This document shows positions 1 through 8,387 of a stretch of DNA of 32,395 bases, in pieces. Under the pieces are notes generated by a model. That model ran no database searches, was not told the DNA's origin, and worked only from the letters and a program-made list of their open reading frames with translations. The DNA is taken from assembly GCA_022826345.1 (NCBI GenBank), contig JAJDVB010000185.1, forward strand, positions 1 to 32,395, written 5' to 3'. Numbering within the stretch: the first letter of the stretch is position 1; every line of letters starts with the position of its first letter. The DNA is from Alphaproteobacteria bacterium (GTDB lineage Bacteria; Pseudomonadota; Alphaproteobacteria; UBA828). Position numbers and translations under genes: made by a program.

Positions 1-192
1 ACCCTTCTCGCCCGCCTGATAGTCAAACCGTCGCACAGAGCTTCCGACATCATCCAGTGGTCTCTATGGCGACGACAACACCAAGCCTCAGCAGCTGTTT
101 CTCACTACAAGAAACGACTGTAAACGCAACTGTAGTACTAGTGCTCCGATTTGGAAGAACCCATCCGTTTGCGTGGCGCCCTCTCCTCGTCA

Positions 193-231
193 TGGCCGGA
201 TTCACCCCGGCCACCCACGCGTTTCCGCGTG
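193..231. repeat. Interspersed palindromic repeat, two adjacent hairpins
   Basis: Two perfect inverted repeats lie side by side. The first is TGGCCGG (193-199) and CCGGCCA (207-213) with a 7-nt loop. The second is CACGCG (216-221) and CGCGTG (226-231) with a TTTC loop. The surrounding bases (CGTCATGGCCGG...CCGGCCACCCACG) match the general form of an intergenic repeat common in alphaproteobacteria. When translated by mistake, that repeat gives peptides such as AWVAGVNPAMT, which the minus strand does here. The match to a known repeat family is from memory. The hairpins are seen directly. Confidence 0.7.
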
Positions 232-300
232 AATCGGAAATGCTCTTGCCGTACGCGCTGTCCGGCTCCGCGTCCCACCGCGGCACACCATCATTTCAAC

Positions 301-428
301 CGGGATTCGCCGGGATTTGCCGGGACTAAGTGGGATTAAGCGGGATTCCGCTGGATGAGTGGGATTTAAGTGGGATGAGCGGGATTAAGCGGGATTGAGT
401 GGGACAAGTGGGATTCTCCTGGGACAAG
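301..428. repeat. Degenerate tandem decamer array (YGGGATTAAG-like)
   Basis: About 13 consecutive units of 9-11 bp, mostly 10, share the core GGGATT or GGGAC, for example CGGGATTCGC, CGGGATTTGC, CGGGACTAAG, TGGGATTAAG, CGGGATTCCG and CGGGATTGAG. The unit length matches one DNA helical turn, so the G-runs fall on one face of the helix. No gene covers the array, and the frames through it contain no recognisable protein. It could be slipped-strand satellite DNA or a binding platform; the sequence does not decide. Confidence 0.75.
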
Positions 429-630
429 CGGCGGCACCGGCGTGGGGTGCGGAGTGCGGGCGGTTCACTCGTACGTTGCATGTCACAATGCTGACGCACG
501 AACCGCGCTCTGTGCACCGCACCATGGTCCGGGGAATCAAACGGGCTTGGCTGTCAGCCCTGGACGTCACAATCCCGCCGTCCGCGCGACGTGGCCTGAA
601 CAGGAGTAACGGGCTTGATTTCGAGACGCG

Positions 631-1095
631 TTACGCTTCCGCCCAGCCGTCCTTGTGGGCGCAGAAGGTCTTCACGTCGAAGATCGTGTGGGCGAAGAGC
701 CACTGGCCGTCGCGCTTCACCAGCCGGTCGTCGTAGCTCGCGAAGATCCAGCGCGCCTCGTCCTTGCCCTCGTCGTTCAGCGCCGTGCAGGGCATGAGCA
801 GCCACCACTGGCCGCGTGCGGTGTCGCCGTCCACGTCGATGATCTCGTTCAGCGCCAGATGGGCGGCGAAGCTGATCTGCTTGCCGACCTCGCGCACCAT
901 GTTGCCGAAGGCTTCGGCGCCCTCCTGCCGGCCGAAGGCCTCGCCGCCGTCCCAGACCGCATCGGGGGTCATCAGCGTGACGATGCCGTCCGCGTCGTAG
1001 CCGTCGTCCGCGTAGGACATGTAGCGGTACTTGAGGCGGCGGATGGCCTCGATGTCCTCGAGCCGCTGGATGCGCTCTTCCAGAGTCCCGCTCAT
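631..1095 (-). CDS. SnoaL-like (NTF2-fold) protein, copy 2
   Basis: Predicted 154-residue protein of the SnoaL_4/NTF2-like superfamily, a small alpha+beta barrel used by ring-hydroxylating dioxygenase small subunits, dehydratases and isomerases. It starts with a helix (LEERIQRLEDIEAIRRLKYRY), followed by the acidic stretch DDGYDADGI, then VWDGG and a central strand region around NEIIDVDGD. It is clearly a paralogue of the next gene upstream: DDGYDADGI, NEIIDVD and the HKDGW ending are shared. The ATG chosen overlaps the upstream stop as ATGA, indicating translational coupling; a longer frame from 1266 would run through the neighbour out of frame and is unlikely. No catalytic role can be assigned. 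It is the last gene of the long minus-strand block headed by betI. Confidence 0.75.
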   Translation of the reverse strand: MSGTLEERIQRLEDIEAIRRLKYRYMSYADDGYDADGIVTLMTPDAVWDGGEAFGRQEGAEAFGNMVREVGKQISFAAHLALNEIIDVDGDTARGQWWLLMPCTALNDEGKDEARWIFASYDDRLVKRDGQWLFAHTIFDVKTFCAHKDGWAEA

Positions 1096-1565
1096 TCTGC
1101 GTCCACCCAGCCGTCCTTGTGCGGCTTCACGAAGTGGATGTCGACGGTCAGCGTCTGGTACAGCCAGGTGCCGTCGCGGCGCACGTAGTGGTCCTCGTAT
1201 TCGCCGAGGAGCCAGACCGCCGTCTTCACGCCCTCCATCATGATGGTCGCTGGCATGATGATCCACCAGTGCGCGCGCGCGCTGTCGTTATCCAGGTCCA
1301 CGTCGATGATCTCGTTCATCACCAGGTGGCCGGCGAAGACGATCTGCGAGGAGACCCGCGCGAAGTGGGCATGGATCGCATCGCGGCCCTCGTGGCGCCC
1401 GAAATCCTCGCCGCCGTCCCAGATGCCATCCTCGACGAACTGCGCGGCGATGCCGTCGGCGTCGTAGCCGTCATCGCAATAGGCGCAGTACTGGTGCTTC
1501 AGCCGTTTGATCGCCTCGACCGATTCGAGTGTCTCGACGCGGCGTTCCAGGTCGCTTGCCGCCAT
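1092..1565 (-). CDS. SnoaL-like (NTF2-fold) protein, copy 1
   Basis: Predicted 157-residue protein of the SnoaL_4/NTF2-like superfamily. It has an N-terminal helix (LERRVETLESVEAIKRLKHQY), the acidic segment CDDGYDADGI, IWDGGEDFGRHEGRDAI, a central NEIIDVD strand and a C-terminal strand ending HFVKPHKDGW. A GGGAGA ribosome site lies about 6 nt before the ATG. The downstream paralogue starts inside its stop codon (ATGA). The tandem arrangement suggests duplication and possibly a heteromer. Members of this family act on small hydrophobic or aromatic substrates, or bind them without catalysis; neither can be told here. The gene lies downstream of a LivJ-like binding protein, separated by a strong hairpin. 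Confidence 0.78.
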   Translation of the reverse strand: MAASDLERRVETLESVEAIKRLKHQYCAYCDDGYDADGIAAQFVEDGIWDGGEDFGRHEGRDAIHAHFARVSSQIVFAGHLVMNEIIDVDLDNDSARAHWWIIMPATIMMEGVKTAVWLLGEYEDHYVRRDGTWLYQTLTVDIHFVKPHKDGWVDAE

Positions 1566-1611
1566 GGTGTTCTCCCTTTCTTGCTGTGCGCGCCTTGTTC
1601 CGGCGCGGGTG

Positions 1612-1643
1612 GCGGGGCCCGCAGCGCTGGCTGCGGACCCCGC
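1612..1643 (-). terminator. Strong hairpin just after the LivJ-like gene
   Basis: Arms 1612-1625 and 1630-1643 form a 14-bp stem around a 4-nt loop. The single mismatch becomes a G-U pair in the minus-strand transcript. The hairpin starts 8 nt past the stop of the binding-protein gene. No T-run follows, so it is not a classical intrinsic terminator. Hairpins at this place often protect the binding-protein part of an mRNA or cause partial termination; that role is inferred. Confidence 0.6.
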
Positions 1644-1651
1644 TTCGAGTG

Positions 1652-2839
1652 CTAGTTCTTGAGAATGACGTCCTTCGGAATCGGGCCCGCGGTCACGTAG
1701 CCCTCCATCCGTGGCTTGCCCTCATCGGTGCAGATGATGGCGTAGCGGGCCTTGTCCTGGATGTGGAGCTGGTCGGAGAAGCTGCGCGGGCCCATCAGCG
1801 TGGGCTCGTCCGTGAACTTCTCCATTTCGGCCGTGACCGCCGCCGAATCCACCGTGCCCGCGCTCTCGACGGCCTTGGCCCAGAGGTCCATCAGCACGTA
1901 GCCGGCGATGGGAAGCGAGGTGGCGGTCGGCTCGCCTTCCTTGGCCTCCAGCTTCTTGAAGAACGCCTCGACCTCCTCGCCGGCGCCGCCGTAGAGCGAG
2001 CTGAACGCCGCCGCGCAGAAGTTGCTGAGGTTCGGCACGGCGTCGAGCCAGTAGTGGCCGTCCATCGCGACGCCCGAGACAATCAGTGTCTCCACGCCCG
2101 ATGCCCTGAGCTGCTTGATGGCGGACGCGGCGCCCGGCACGTAGGAGCAGACCGCGATCACGTCGGGCTTCGTGTCGAGCGCCTTGATGCGGTCGATCTG
2201 GCCTTGGATCGACGGGTCGTTGTTCTGGAACACGTCGAGGCCCAGCATCGTGGTGCCTTCCATGCGCGGCCAGGCCCACCCGAAGCCGGCGCAGACCGAC
2301 TTGTTGTACTCGATGGTGTCGTCGCGCAGCAGATAGGCCGTGCGCGCGCCGCGATTCTCGTAGGCGAAGGTGGCGATGGAAGCGCCGTCGAGATGCGCCG
2401 CCTGGCCGCCGGTGAAGGCGAAGGGGCCGATGCCCTCGATGCCGGCTTTGGCGTCGCCGGCGCAGAGGAAGAACGAGATCAGGCCCGCATTCTGCGCCAC
2501 GTTGGCGGCAGGCGCGCCCATGTCGAAGTCGCAATCGACGAAGACCACGCTTGCGCCATCGTCGATGACGATCTGGCCCGCCTTGACGCCTTCCTCGCGC
2601 TCGGACTTCGAGTCCGCTTGCGCGATCACGAGCTGCTTGCCGAGCAGCCCGCCGGCGGCGTTGATCTCCTCGAGCCTGATCTGCGCCGCGAGCGTCGCGG
2701 GGCCGGTGTAGGCCGCCTGCCAGCCGCTGGTCGAGACGGCGAAGCCGACCACGATCTCGTGGTCGTCCGCTTGCACGGCGGTCCCCCCGCCGGCGACGAG
2801 TGCGCCGGCCATGACGGCGCCCACCATACGTTTCAACAT
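1652..2839 (-). CDS. LivJ-type periplasmic substrate-binding protein
   Basis: Predicted 395-residue binding protein of the branched-chain amino acid/urea/amide ABC importer class (type I fold, Peripla_BP_6). A Sec signal peptide of about 24 residues (charged MLKRM, hydrophobic core, VQA-DD cleavage) is followed by IVVGFAVSTSGW and the family pattern LEEINAAGGLLGKQL. The ATG at 2839 was chosen because GAGGGAGA precedes it and the signal peptide begins there; an upstream in-frame start would add 15 non-hydrophobic residues. No LivHMGF permease or ATPase genes lie in this window, so it is an orphan component here. Its ligand is unknown. Its position in the betI-headed block hints at a quaternary amine, amide or related compound, which is inference. 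Confidence 0.88.
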   Translation of the reverse strand: MLKRMVGAVMAGALVAGGGTAVQADDHEIVVGFAVSTSGWQAAYTGPATLAAQIRLEEINAAGGLLGKQLVIAQADSKSEREEGVKAGQIVIDDGASVVFVDCDFDMGAPAANVAQNAGLISFFLCAGDAKAGIEGIGPFAFTGGQAAHLDGASIATFAYENRGARTAYLLRDDTIEYNKSVCAGFGWAWPRMEGTTMLGLDVFQNNDPSIQGQIDRIKALDTKPDVIAVCSYVPGAASAIKQLRASGVETLIVSGVAMDGHYWLDAVPNLSNFCAAAFSSLYGGAGEEVEAFFKKLEAKEGEPTATSLPIAGYVLMDLWAKAVESAGTVDSAAVTAEMEKFTDEPTLMGPRSFSDQLHIQDKARYAIICTDEGKPRMEGYVTAGPIPKDVILKN

Positions 2840-2965
2840 CGACAATCTCCCTCTGGTCGGTGTTCCGGTTTGTCGCGGTGCCACAACGTAGGGCCAGCGG
2901 CCGGGCGCATCAACCGCGCGCCGCAGGGTATCTCAGCGCGGCACAAGGGAGGATGGAGGAAGGGG

Positions 2966-4801
2966 TCAGCGGTCGAGCATTTCGGCCTTGCCCGGTATCT
3001 CCCACCACGCATCGAGAACGGTGCCATAGACCGGTATCACATCGGGCCGGCCGAACTTGCTCCAATAGGCGTAGCGGTCGTCGTTCAGGTGATAGAGGGG
3101 GAGGAGGTAGTGCCCCCACAAGATCACCCGGTCCATGGCGCGGATGGTATCGACGAAGTCCTCGCGCCCCCGCGCCTGGGTCATGCGGGCGATGAGTTCG
3201 TCGACGACCGGGTCCTTGATTCCCGGATAGTTGCGCGTGCCTTCCTCGTCCGCCGCGGCGACGCCCCAGTAGAACGCCTGTTCGTTGCCCGGTGAGAGCG
3301 ACATGCCCCAGCGGTAGATGATCATGTCGAAGTCGTAGACGTTGCGCCGGTACTGGTACTGCGCGGTGTCCACGGTACGCACCTTGGCCTCGACGCCGAG
3401 CCTCTTGAGGTTGCGCGCGAAGGCGAGCCCGATCTTCTCGTTCCCCGGATTCACCAGCAAGATTTCGAAGGCAAGCGGCAGGCCGTCCGTGGCCCGCCGG
3501 AGCGTGCCGTCCTGCACTTCCCATCCGGCCTTCTCCAGCAGGCGTCTGGCTGTCGCGAGGTTCTTGCGTAGGCCGCCCTCTACCTCGGGCGCGTGGTAGG
3601 CGGTATCGAACACCTCGGGCCAGAGCCGGTCGCGGTGGGGCTCCAGCAGGGCCAGCTCACCGCCTTCCGGCAGGCCGCGCGAGCCGAGCTCCGAGTTGTC
3701 GAAGATGCTGTTGGTGCGCACGTAGGCGCCCTGTAGCAGCGCCCTGTTGACCCACTCGAAATCGAAGGCGAGAGAGAGCGCGTAGCGCACCGCGCGATCC
3801 TCGAACATCGCCCGCCGCGTGTTGTAAACGAGGGCGAACATGCCGGAAGGTCGCCCATGCGGCAGCCGCTCGATGTTGACCCGGCCGTCTTCCACCGCCG
3901 GGAAGTCGTAGCCGGTGGCCCACCGCGTCGCCGAGCGTTCCAGGCGCAGTTCGTATTCGCCCGCGCGGAACGCCTCCATCATCACCTCGTCGTCGCGGTA
4001 GTAGTCGTAGCTGATGCGGTCGAAGTTATGCTGCCCGCGATTGATCGGCAGGTCCCGCCCCCAGTAGTCAGGATCGCGGCGGTAGACGATGCCGCGGCCG
4101 GCATCGACGCTCTCGATCTTGTAGGGGCCGCTGCCGAGCGGCGGCGTGAGTGTGGTCTCTTCGAAGGTCACCGACGCGTAGTAGTCCTTCGAGAGGATCG
4201 GCATGAGCCCGAGGATCAGCGGCAGTTCGCGGTCCGGCGTCTCGGTGTCGAAGAAGAAGTGCACCGAGCGCTCGTCGGGCCGCTCGATCTTACGCACCTT
4301 GTTGTAATAGAGCCGGTGGTTGGGCCGTCCCTGCTCCTTCAGCGTCTCCCACGAGAAGATCACGTCGTCCACGGTGATCGGGCTGCCGTCGTGGAAGCGC
4401 GCCTCCCGCCGCAGGCGGAACAGGACGGACGAGCGGTCGTCCGGCACCTCCACCGATTCGGCGATCAGCCCGTAGAGGGAGAACGGCTCGTCCCAGGTGC
4501 GCTTGAGCAGGCTCTCGAAGGTATGGTGCCGCCCCGGCGCCGCCACGCCCTTGATGATGAACGGATTGAGACTATCGAAGGTGCCCGTGACGGCGCGCCG
4601 CAGCTCACCGCCCTTGGGCGCATCCGGGTTCACGTAATCGAGGTGCTGGAAGTCGGGGCCGTACTTCGGCGCCCCGTGCATGGCGATACCGTGGGTGGGC
4701 GCCGCCAAGGACGGCGCGCTTGCCAGCGCCAGCGCAACCAGCGCCGCCACAGGCAGCAGCCACCGGGCCGAGACCCGGCGGCGAGAGTCACTCTCGGCCA
4801 T
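2966..4801 (-). CDS. YejA-like family 5 extracellular solute-binding protein
   Basis: Predicted 611-residue periplasmic binding protein (SBP_bac_5, type II cluster C). The N-terminus has a twin-positive region and a long hydrophobic signal ending near residue 33 (PSLA-APTHG). The mature start HGIAMHGAPKY...LDYVNPDAPKGG is the hallmark of the YejA branch, which in E. coli serves the YejABEF peptide and microcin C importer. FHDGSPITVDDVIFSWE is the usual family core motif. Length fits the family (about 600). Its ATG shares one base with the frmA stop (TGATG), so translation is coupled. No yejB, yejE or yejF follows, making it a second orphan binding protein in this block. Substrate unknown. Confidence 0.88.
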   Translation of the reverse strand: MAESDSRRRVSARWLLPVAALVALALASAPSLAAPTHGIAMHGAPKYGPDFQHLDYVNPDAPKGGELRRAVTGTFDSLNPFIIKGVAAPGRHHTFESLLKRTWDEPFSLYGLIAESVEVPDDRSSVLFRLRREARFHDGSPITVDDVIFSWETLKEQGRPNHRLYYNKVRKIERPDERSVHFFFDTETPDRELPLILGLMPILSKDYYASVTFEETTLTPPLGSGPYKIESVDAGRGIVYRRDPDYWGRDLPINRGQHNFDRISYDYYRDDEVMMEAFRAGEYELRLERSATRWATGYDFPAVEDGRVNIERLPHGRPSGMFALVYNTRRAMFEDRAVRYALSLAFDFEWVNRALLQGAYVRTNSIFDNSELGSRGLPEGGELALLEPHRDRLWPEVFDTAYHAPEVEGGLRKNLATARRLLEKAGWEVQDGTLRRATDGLPLAFEILLVNPGNEKIGLAFARNLKRLGVEAKVRTVDTAQYQYRRNVYDFDMIIYRWGMSLSPGNEQAFYWGVAAADEEGTRNYPGIKDPVVDELIARMTQARGREDFVDTIRAMDRVILWGHYLLPLYHLNDDRYAYWSKFGRPDVIPVYGTVLDAWWEIPGKAEMLDR

Positions 4802-5910
4802 CAGAACGTGACGACGCTGCGGATCGATTCACCCTCGTGCATGAGGTGGAAGGCCTCGTTGATCTCGTCGAGCGACATGGTGTGGGTGATCATCGGGTCG
4901 ATTTCGAGCTTGCCGTCCATGTACCAATCGACGATGCGGGGCACATCGGTCCGGCCCTTGGCGCCGCCGAAAGCGGTGCCGCGCCAGACCCTGCCGGTCA
5001 CGAGCTGGAAGGGCCGCGTCGAAATCTCCTGTCCGGCGCCCGCGACGCCGATGATCGTGCTCTCGCCCCACCCCTTGTGGCAGCATTCGAGCGCCTGGCG
5101 CATGGTCTCGACGTTGCCGATGCACTCGAAGCTGTGGTCGGCGCCGCCGCCGGTGAGGTCCACCAGATAGGGCACGAGGTCGCCTTCGACTTCCTTCGGA
5201 TTCACGAAGTGGGTCATGCCGAATTGCTCGCCGAGCGCCTGGCGTTTCGGATTGATGTCGACGCCGACGATCATGTTGGCGCCCACCAGGCGCGCGCCCT
5301 GGACGACGTTGAGGCCGATTCCCCCTAAGCCGAAGACCACGACGTTGTCGCCGGGGCGCACCTTCGCCGTGTTGATCACGGCGCCGACCCCGGTGGTCAC
5401 GCCGCAGCCGATGTAGCAGATCGTTTCGAACGGCGCGTCCTCCCGAACCTTGGCGATGGAGTACTCCGAGACCACCGTGTAGTTCGCGAAGGTCGACGTG
5501 CCCATGTAGTGAAAGATCTTGTCGTCGCCGAGGGAGAAGCGGCTGGACCCGTCCGGCATCACGCCTGCGCCCTGGGTCAAGCGGATGGACTGGCAGAGGT
5601 TGGTCTTGCCGCTCAGGCAGTATTCGCACTGGCGGCATTCCGGCACGTAGAGCGGGATCACGTGATCCCCCGGCGCCACGCTGGTCACGCCCTCGCCGAC
5701 CTCCGCCACCACGCCGGCGCCCTCGTGCCCGAGGATGGCGGGGAACAGCCCCTCCGGGTCCTCGCCCGAGAGGGTGAAGGCATCGGTGTGGCAGACGCCT
5801 GTGGCCTTGACCTCGATCAGAACCTCGCCGGCGCGCGGGCCGTCGAGGTTCACGGTTTCGATGCTGAGCGGCTTGCCTGCGCCGGTCGCCAGCGCCGCGC
5901 GGACCTCCAT
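4801..5910 (-). CDS. frmA: S-(hydroxymethyl)glutathione dehydrogenase (class III ADH)
   Basis: Predicted 369-residue zinc alcohol dehydrogenase that oxidises S-hydroxymethylglutathione, the adduct of formaldehyde and glutathione, with NAD+. The catalytic zinc ligands C40, H62 and C169 and the structural zinc cysteines C92, C95, C98 and C106 are all present, as is the NAD motif GLGGIG at 194-199. [12 protein letters not shown] and CCHKGWGES are typical of class III enzymes. GGAGG precedes the ATG by about 6 nt. It lies between betA and a binding-protein gene on the same strand. Choline-derived betaine releases one-carbon units as formaldehyde on demethylation, so detoxification within this pathway is the likely role (inference). 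It may also serve general formaldehyde resistance. Confidence 0.95.
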   Translation of the reverse strand: MEVRAALATGAGKPLSIETVNLDGPRAGEVLIEVKATGVCHTDAFTLSGEDPEGLFPAILGHEGAGVVAEVGEGVTSVAPGDHVIPLYVPECRQCEYCLSGKTNLCQSIRLTQGAGVMPDGSSRFSLGDDKIFHYMGTSTFANYTVVSEYSIAKVREDAPFETICYIGCGVTTGVGAVINTAKVRPGDNVVVFGLGGIGLNVVQGARLVGANMIVGVDINPKRQALGEQFGMTHFVNPKEVEGDLVPYLVDLTGGGADHSFECIGNVETMRQALECCHKGWGESTIIGVAGAGQEISTRPFQLVTGRVWRGTAFGGAKGRTDVPRIVDWYMDGKLEIDPMITHTMSLDEINEAFHLMHEGESIRSVVTF

Positions 5911-5999
5911 CGCTCCCTCCTTGTCGCTGTCTTCAGTTGCGAATCAATTTCAGCCCACTGTCTCACCGGGCGCGGGGGCGGACAAGACCGCACAGGGCC

Positions 6000-7670
6000 C
6001 TAGCGCTGCCGGTTTTCCCAGTCGGGGTGGACCCAGGGCACGTCGTTTGCCGGCGGCAGCGGCTGGCGGCCGAGGATGTGGTCCGATGCCTTCTCGCCCA
6101 CCATGATGGAGGGCGCGTTGAGGTTGCCGTTGGTGATGTGCGGGAAGATCGAGCTGTCCGCCACGCGCAGCCCGTCCACGCCGATGACGCGGCAGGCTGG
6201 ATCGACCACCGCGTCGGCGTCGTCGGCCGCGCCCATGCGGCAGGTGCCGCAGGGATGGTAGGCGCTCTCCACGGCACCCCTCACGAAGTCGTCGATCTCG
6301 TCGTCGCTCTGAACCGCCGCGCCCGGCGCGATCTCGTCGCCGGTGTAATCGGCGAGCGCCGGCTGGGAGAGAATCTCCCGTGTGAGTCTGATGCAGGCCC
6401 GAAAAGTCTGCCAGTCCTCTTCGTGGGACAGGTAGTTGAAGAGGATCGAGGGCGCCGCCGCGGGCTCCGATGACGTGAGCCGCACGCGCCCCCGCGACTT
6501 CGAGCGCATCGGCCCGACATGGGTCTGGAAGCCGTGGCCCTCGGCGGCAGCCTTGCCGTCGTAGCGCACCGCGAAGGGCAGGAAGTGGTACTGGATGTTC
6601 GGGTACTTCACGCCGGCGCGGGAGCGGATGAAGCCGCAGGATTCGAAGTGATTGGTGGCGCCGAGGCCGTTCCTGAACATGAGCCAGCGCGCCCCGATCA
6701 TCGCCTTGGAGAACAGGTTCCAGTGGCGATAGAGCGTGATGGGCTGCCGGCACCTCACCTGGAGATAGATCTCCAGATGGTCCTGCAGGTTGGCGCCGAC
6801 GCCGGGCCGGTCGGCCACGACCTCGATGCCGTGCTCCCGCAGGTGCTCCGCCGGGCCGATGCCGGAGAGCATGAGCAGCTTCGGCGAGTTGATCGAGGAG
6901 GCCGCGAGGATGACTTCGGCGCTGGCGCGCACGCGGCGGACCGTGCCGCCGGTCTCGTACTCGACGCCGACCGCGCGCCGGCCCTCCATCACCACACGGC
7001 GAACGTGCGCATGGGCGCGCAGCACCAGGTTGCGGCGCTGCAGCGCGGGCTTGAGATAGGCGTTGGCGGCTGACCAGCGGCGACCGCGCCACACGGTCAT
7101 CTCCATCGCCCCAAAACCCTCCTGGCGCTCGCCGTTGTAGTCGGCGGTCATCGCGTAGCCGGCCTGCTCGCCCGCCTTGACGAAGCTCCGGTAGAGCGGG
7201 TTCTCCATACGCCCGCGGGTGACGTGGAGGGGGCCGTCGCTGCCGCGCCATCCGGCCTGCCCGCCGTGAGAGTGCTCCATGCGCCGGTAGTAGGGCAGCA
7301 CGTGGCGATAGCCCCAGCCCGCCGCGCCCAGCTCCTCCCACGTGTCGAAGTCGCAGGCGTTGCCGCGCACGTAGACCATGCCGTTGACGGACGACGAGCC
7401 GCCGATCACCTTGCCGCGCGGCGTAGCCAAGCGCCGCCCACCGAGGTGCGGCTCGGGCTCTGTCACGAAGCCCCAGTCGTAGCGGGGCATGTTCATGGGA
7501 TAGGAGAGGGCGGCCGGCATCTGGATGAGCGGGCCGGCATCGGTCCCGCCGTGCTCCAGCACCAGCACACGGTTGCGTTCGTCCTCGGAGAGCCTTGCGG
7601 CGAGCACGCAGCCGGCGGACCCCGATCCCACGATCACATAGTCGAACTCGTCGTCAAAGCGGTCGGTCAT
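6000..7670 (-). CDS. betA: Choline dehydrogenase (GMC oxidoreductase)
   Basis: Predicted 556-residue FAD flavoprotein that oxidises choline to betaine aldehyde, and often that aldehyde further. The ADP-binding motif [10 protein letters not shown] is at residues 11-20. The GMC signature regions ([18 protein letters not shown] and GPAEHL) are present. The active-site region [12 protein letters not shown] places the catalytic His near 472, and [14 protein letters not shown] follows about 40 residues later. Length equals that of E. coli BetA. Its place just downstream of betI and divergent from choXWV supports choline as substrate over other alcohols used by GMC enzymes. betB is not adjacent, so betaine aldehyde oxidation must come from elsewhere or from BetA itself. 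The ribosome site is weak (GGAA). Confidence 0.93.
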   Translation of the reverse strand: MTDRFDDEFDYVIVGSGSAGCVLAARLSEDERNRVLVLEHGGTDAGPLIQMPAALSYPMNMPRYDWGFVTEPEPHLGGRRLATPRGKVIGGSSSVNGMVYVRGNACDFDTWEELGAAGWGYRHVLPYYRRMEHSHGGQAGWRGSDGPLHVTRGRMENPLYRSFVKAGEQAGYAMTADYNGERQEGFGAMEMTVWRGRRWSAANAYLKPALQRRNLVLRAHAHVRRVVMEGRRAVGVEYETGGTVRRVRASAEVILAASSINSPKLLMLSGIGPAEHLREHGIEVVADRPGVGANLQDHLEIYLQVRCRQPITLYRHWNLFSKAMIGARWLMFRNGLGATNHFESCGFIRSRAGVKYPNIQYHFLPFAVRYDGKAAAEGHGFQTHVGPMRSKSRGRVRLTSSEPAAAPSILFNYLSHEEDWQTFRACIRLTREILSQPALADYTGDEIAPGAAVQSDDEIDDFVRGAVESAYHPCGTCRMGAADDADAVVDPACRVIGVDGLRVADSSIFPHITNGNLNAPSIMVGEKASDHILGRQPLPPANDVPWVHPDWENRQR

Positions 7671-7706
7671 CGAGTTCCAGGCATCGAGGTCAAGTGGTGA
7701 CCGCGT

Positions 7707-8288
7707 TCAACGAGGCGCAATCTGGCTGTCGATATGCGCTTCCATGATCGCCATCGCGCTCTCGCTGTGGGGCTCCGTGTCGCCGAGCACGCGGCGTAGC
7801 CACAGCCCGTCGATCATGGCAGCGGTGGATTCGGCGGCGACCTCCGCCGTCTCCCGCGTCGGCAGCTGCCGGTACTCGTGGCGGAGGTTGCTGATCAGCC
7901 GGCGTTGGTAGATGCGCAGCAGGCGGCGCACCTCGGGCTCCGTTAGTGCCTGAACGTAGAAGGTGAGCCAGGCGGAGATGACCTCCGGCTGCAGCTGCTC
8001 GTCGCAGAAGCTGCCGTCCACGATGGCCGACAGCCGCTCTCGTGGAGTCTTGGCTTCGCGCAGTCGCTCCCTGATGCCGGCGCCGAACTCGATCAGGAGG
8101 TGGCGCATGGTGGCGATGAAGAGCGCGCCCTTGGAGCCGAAGTAGTGGTGGACGAGCCCCTGGGAGAGGCCGGCCTCCCGCGCGACATCGCCGGTGGTCA
8201 CGTCGACGAACCCGCGGTCGTGAATGCTCCTGATCGCGGCTTCGACGAAGGCACGCCGGCGCACGGGCGCCATTCCGGTCTTTGGCAT
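7707..8288 (-). CDS. betI: TetR-family choline-responsive repressor
   Basis: Predicted 193-residue TetR regulator. The start MPKTGMAPVRRRAFVEAAIRS and the helix-turn-helix TTGDVAREAGLSQGLVHHYFGSKGALF (about 31-57) follow the BetI pattern closely. BetI represses choline uptake and oxidation genes and releases DNA when choline is present. The rest is the all-helical ligand and dimer domain. AGGAG lies 6 nt before the ATG. Only about 36 bp separate it from betA, so the two are likely co-transcribed. Its putative operator is in its own promoter, consistent with autoregulation and control of the divergent choX promoter. Confidence 0.93.
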   Translation of the reverse strand: MPKTGMAPVRRRAFVEAAIRSIHDRGFVDVTTGDVAREAGLSQGLVHHYFGSKGALFIATMRHLLIEFGAGIRERLREAKTPRERLSAIVDGSFCDEQLQPEVISAWLTFYVQALTEPEVRRLLRIYQRRLISNLRHEYRQLPTRETAEVAAESTAAMIDGLWLRRVLGDTEPHSESAMAIMEAHIDSQIAPR

Positions 8289-8311
8289 CGGCTACTCCTG
8301 TACTGCCCACC

Positions 8312-8340
8312 ATTATATTGGTTGGTTGACCAATCAACAA
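8312..8340 (-). promoter_or_regulatory. betI promoter with embedded BetI-type operator
   Basis: On the minus strand a perfect -10 box TATAAT (8317-8312) is 17 bp from TTGTTG (8340-8335). The spacer is almost wholly taken up by an inverted repeat at 8318-8337: TTGGTTGG, centre TTGA, then CCAATCAA, 7 of 8 positions symmetric. TTGATTGG half-sites are what is known for BetI operators. Repressor bound here would block betI-betA directly. The same site lies about 50 bp before the choX start, so it can control both arms. Promoter strength and choX start point are inferred. Confidence 0.72.
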
Positions 8341-8387
8341 AAGATTGCGAGAGTCGCCTGAACGAAGCGAGCGTGAGGGAGGGTTCA

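Larger units (their letters stand above)
1..630. other. Gene-free left-hand region with repeats
   Basis: No reading frame here looks like a real protein; those present are short, overlap each other and resemble no family I know. The content is repetitive: a double hairpin at 193-231 and a tandem array of roughly 10-bp units at 301-428. The octamer GTCACAAT occurs twice, near 483 and 566. No tRNA or rRNA segment was recognised. The first real gene ends at 631 on the minus strand, so the right part of this stretch is its downstream flank. Confidence 0.6.

Noticed and set aside
301..428. CRISPR array
   Set aside because: Units are only 9-11 bp, directly adjacent and degenerate, with no spacers and no cas genes nearby.
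2840..2965. Intrinsic terminator between the two orphan receptor genes
   Set aside because: Only a 6-bp GC stem with a long loop could be drawn and no T-run follows.
1529..3295. Long plus-strand reading frame of 588 codons opposite the LivJ-like gene
   Set aside because: It is antisense to genes with clear signal peptides and family motifs; its composition (Arg, Val, His and Asp rich) is that of a GC-rich shadow frame.
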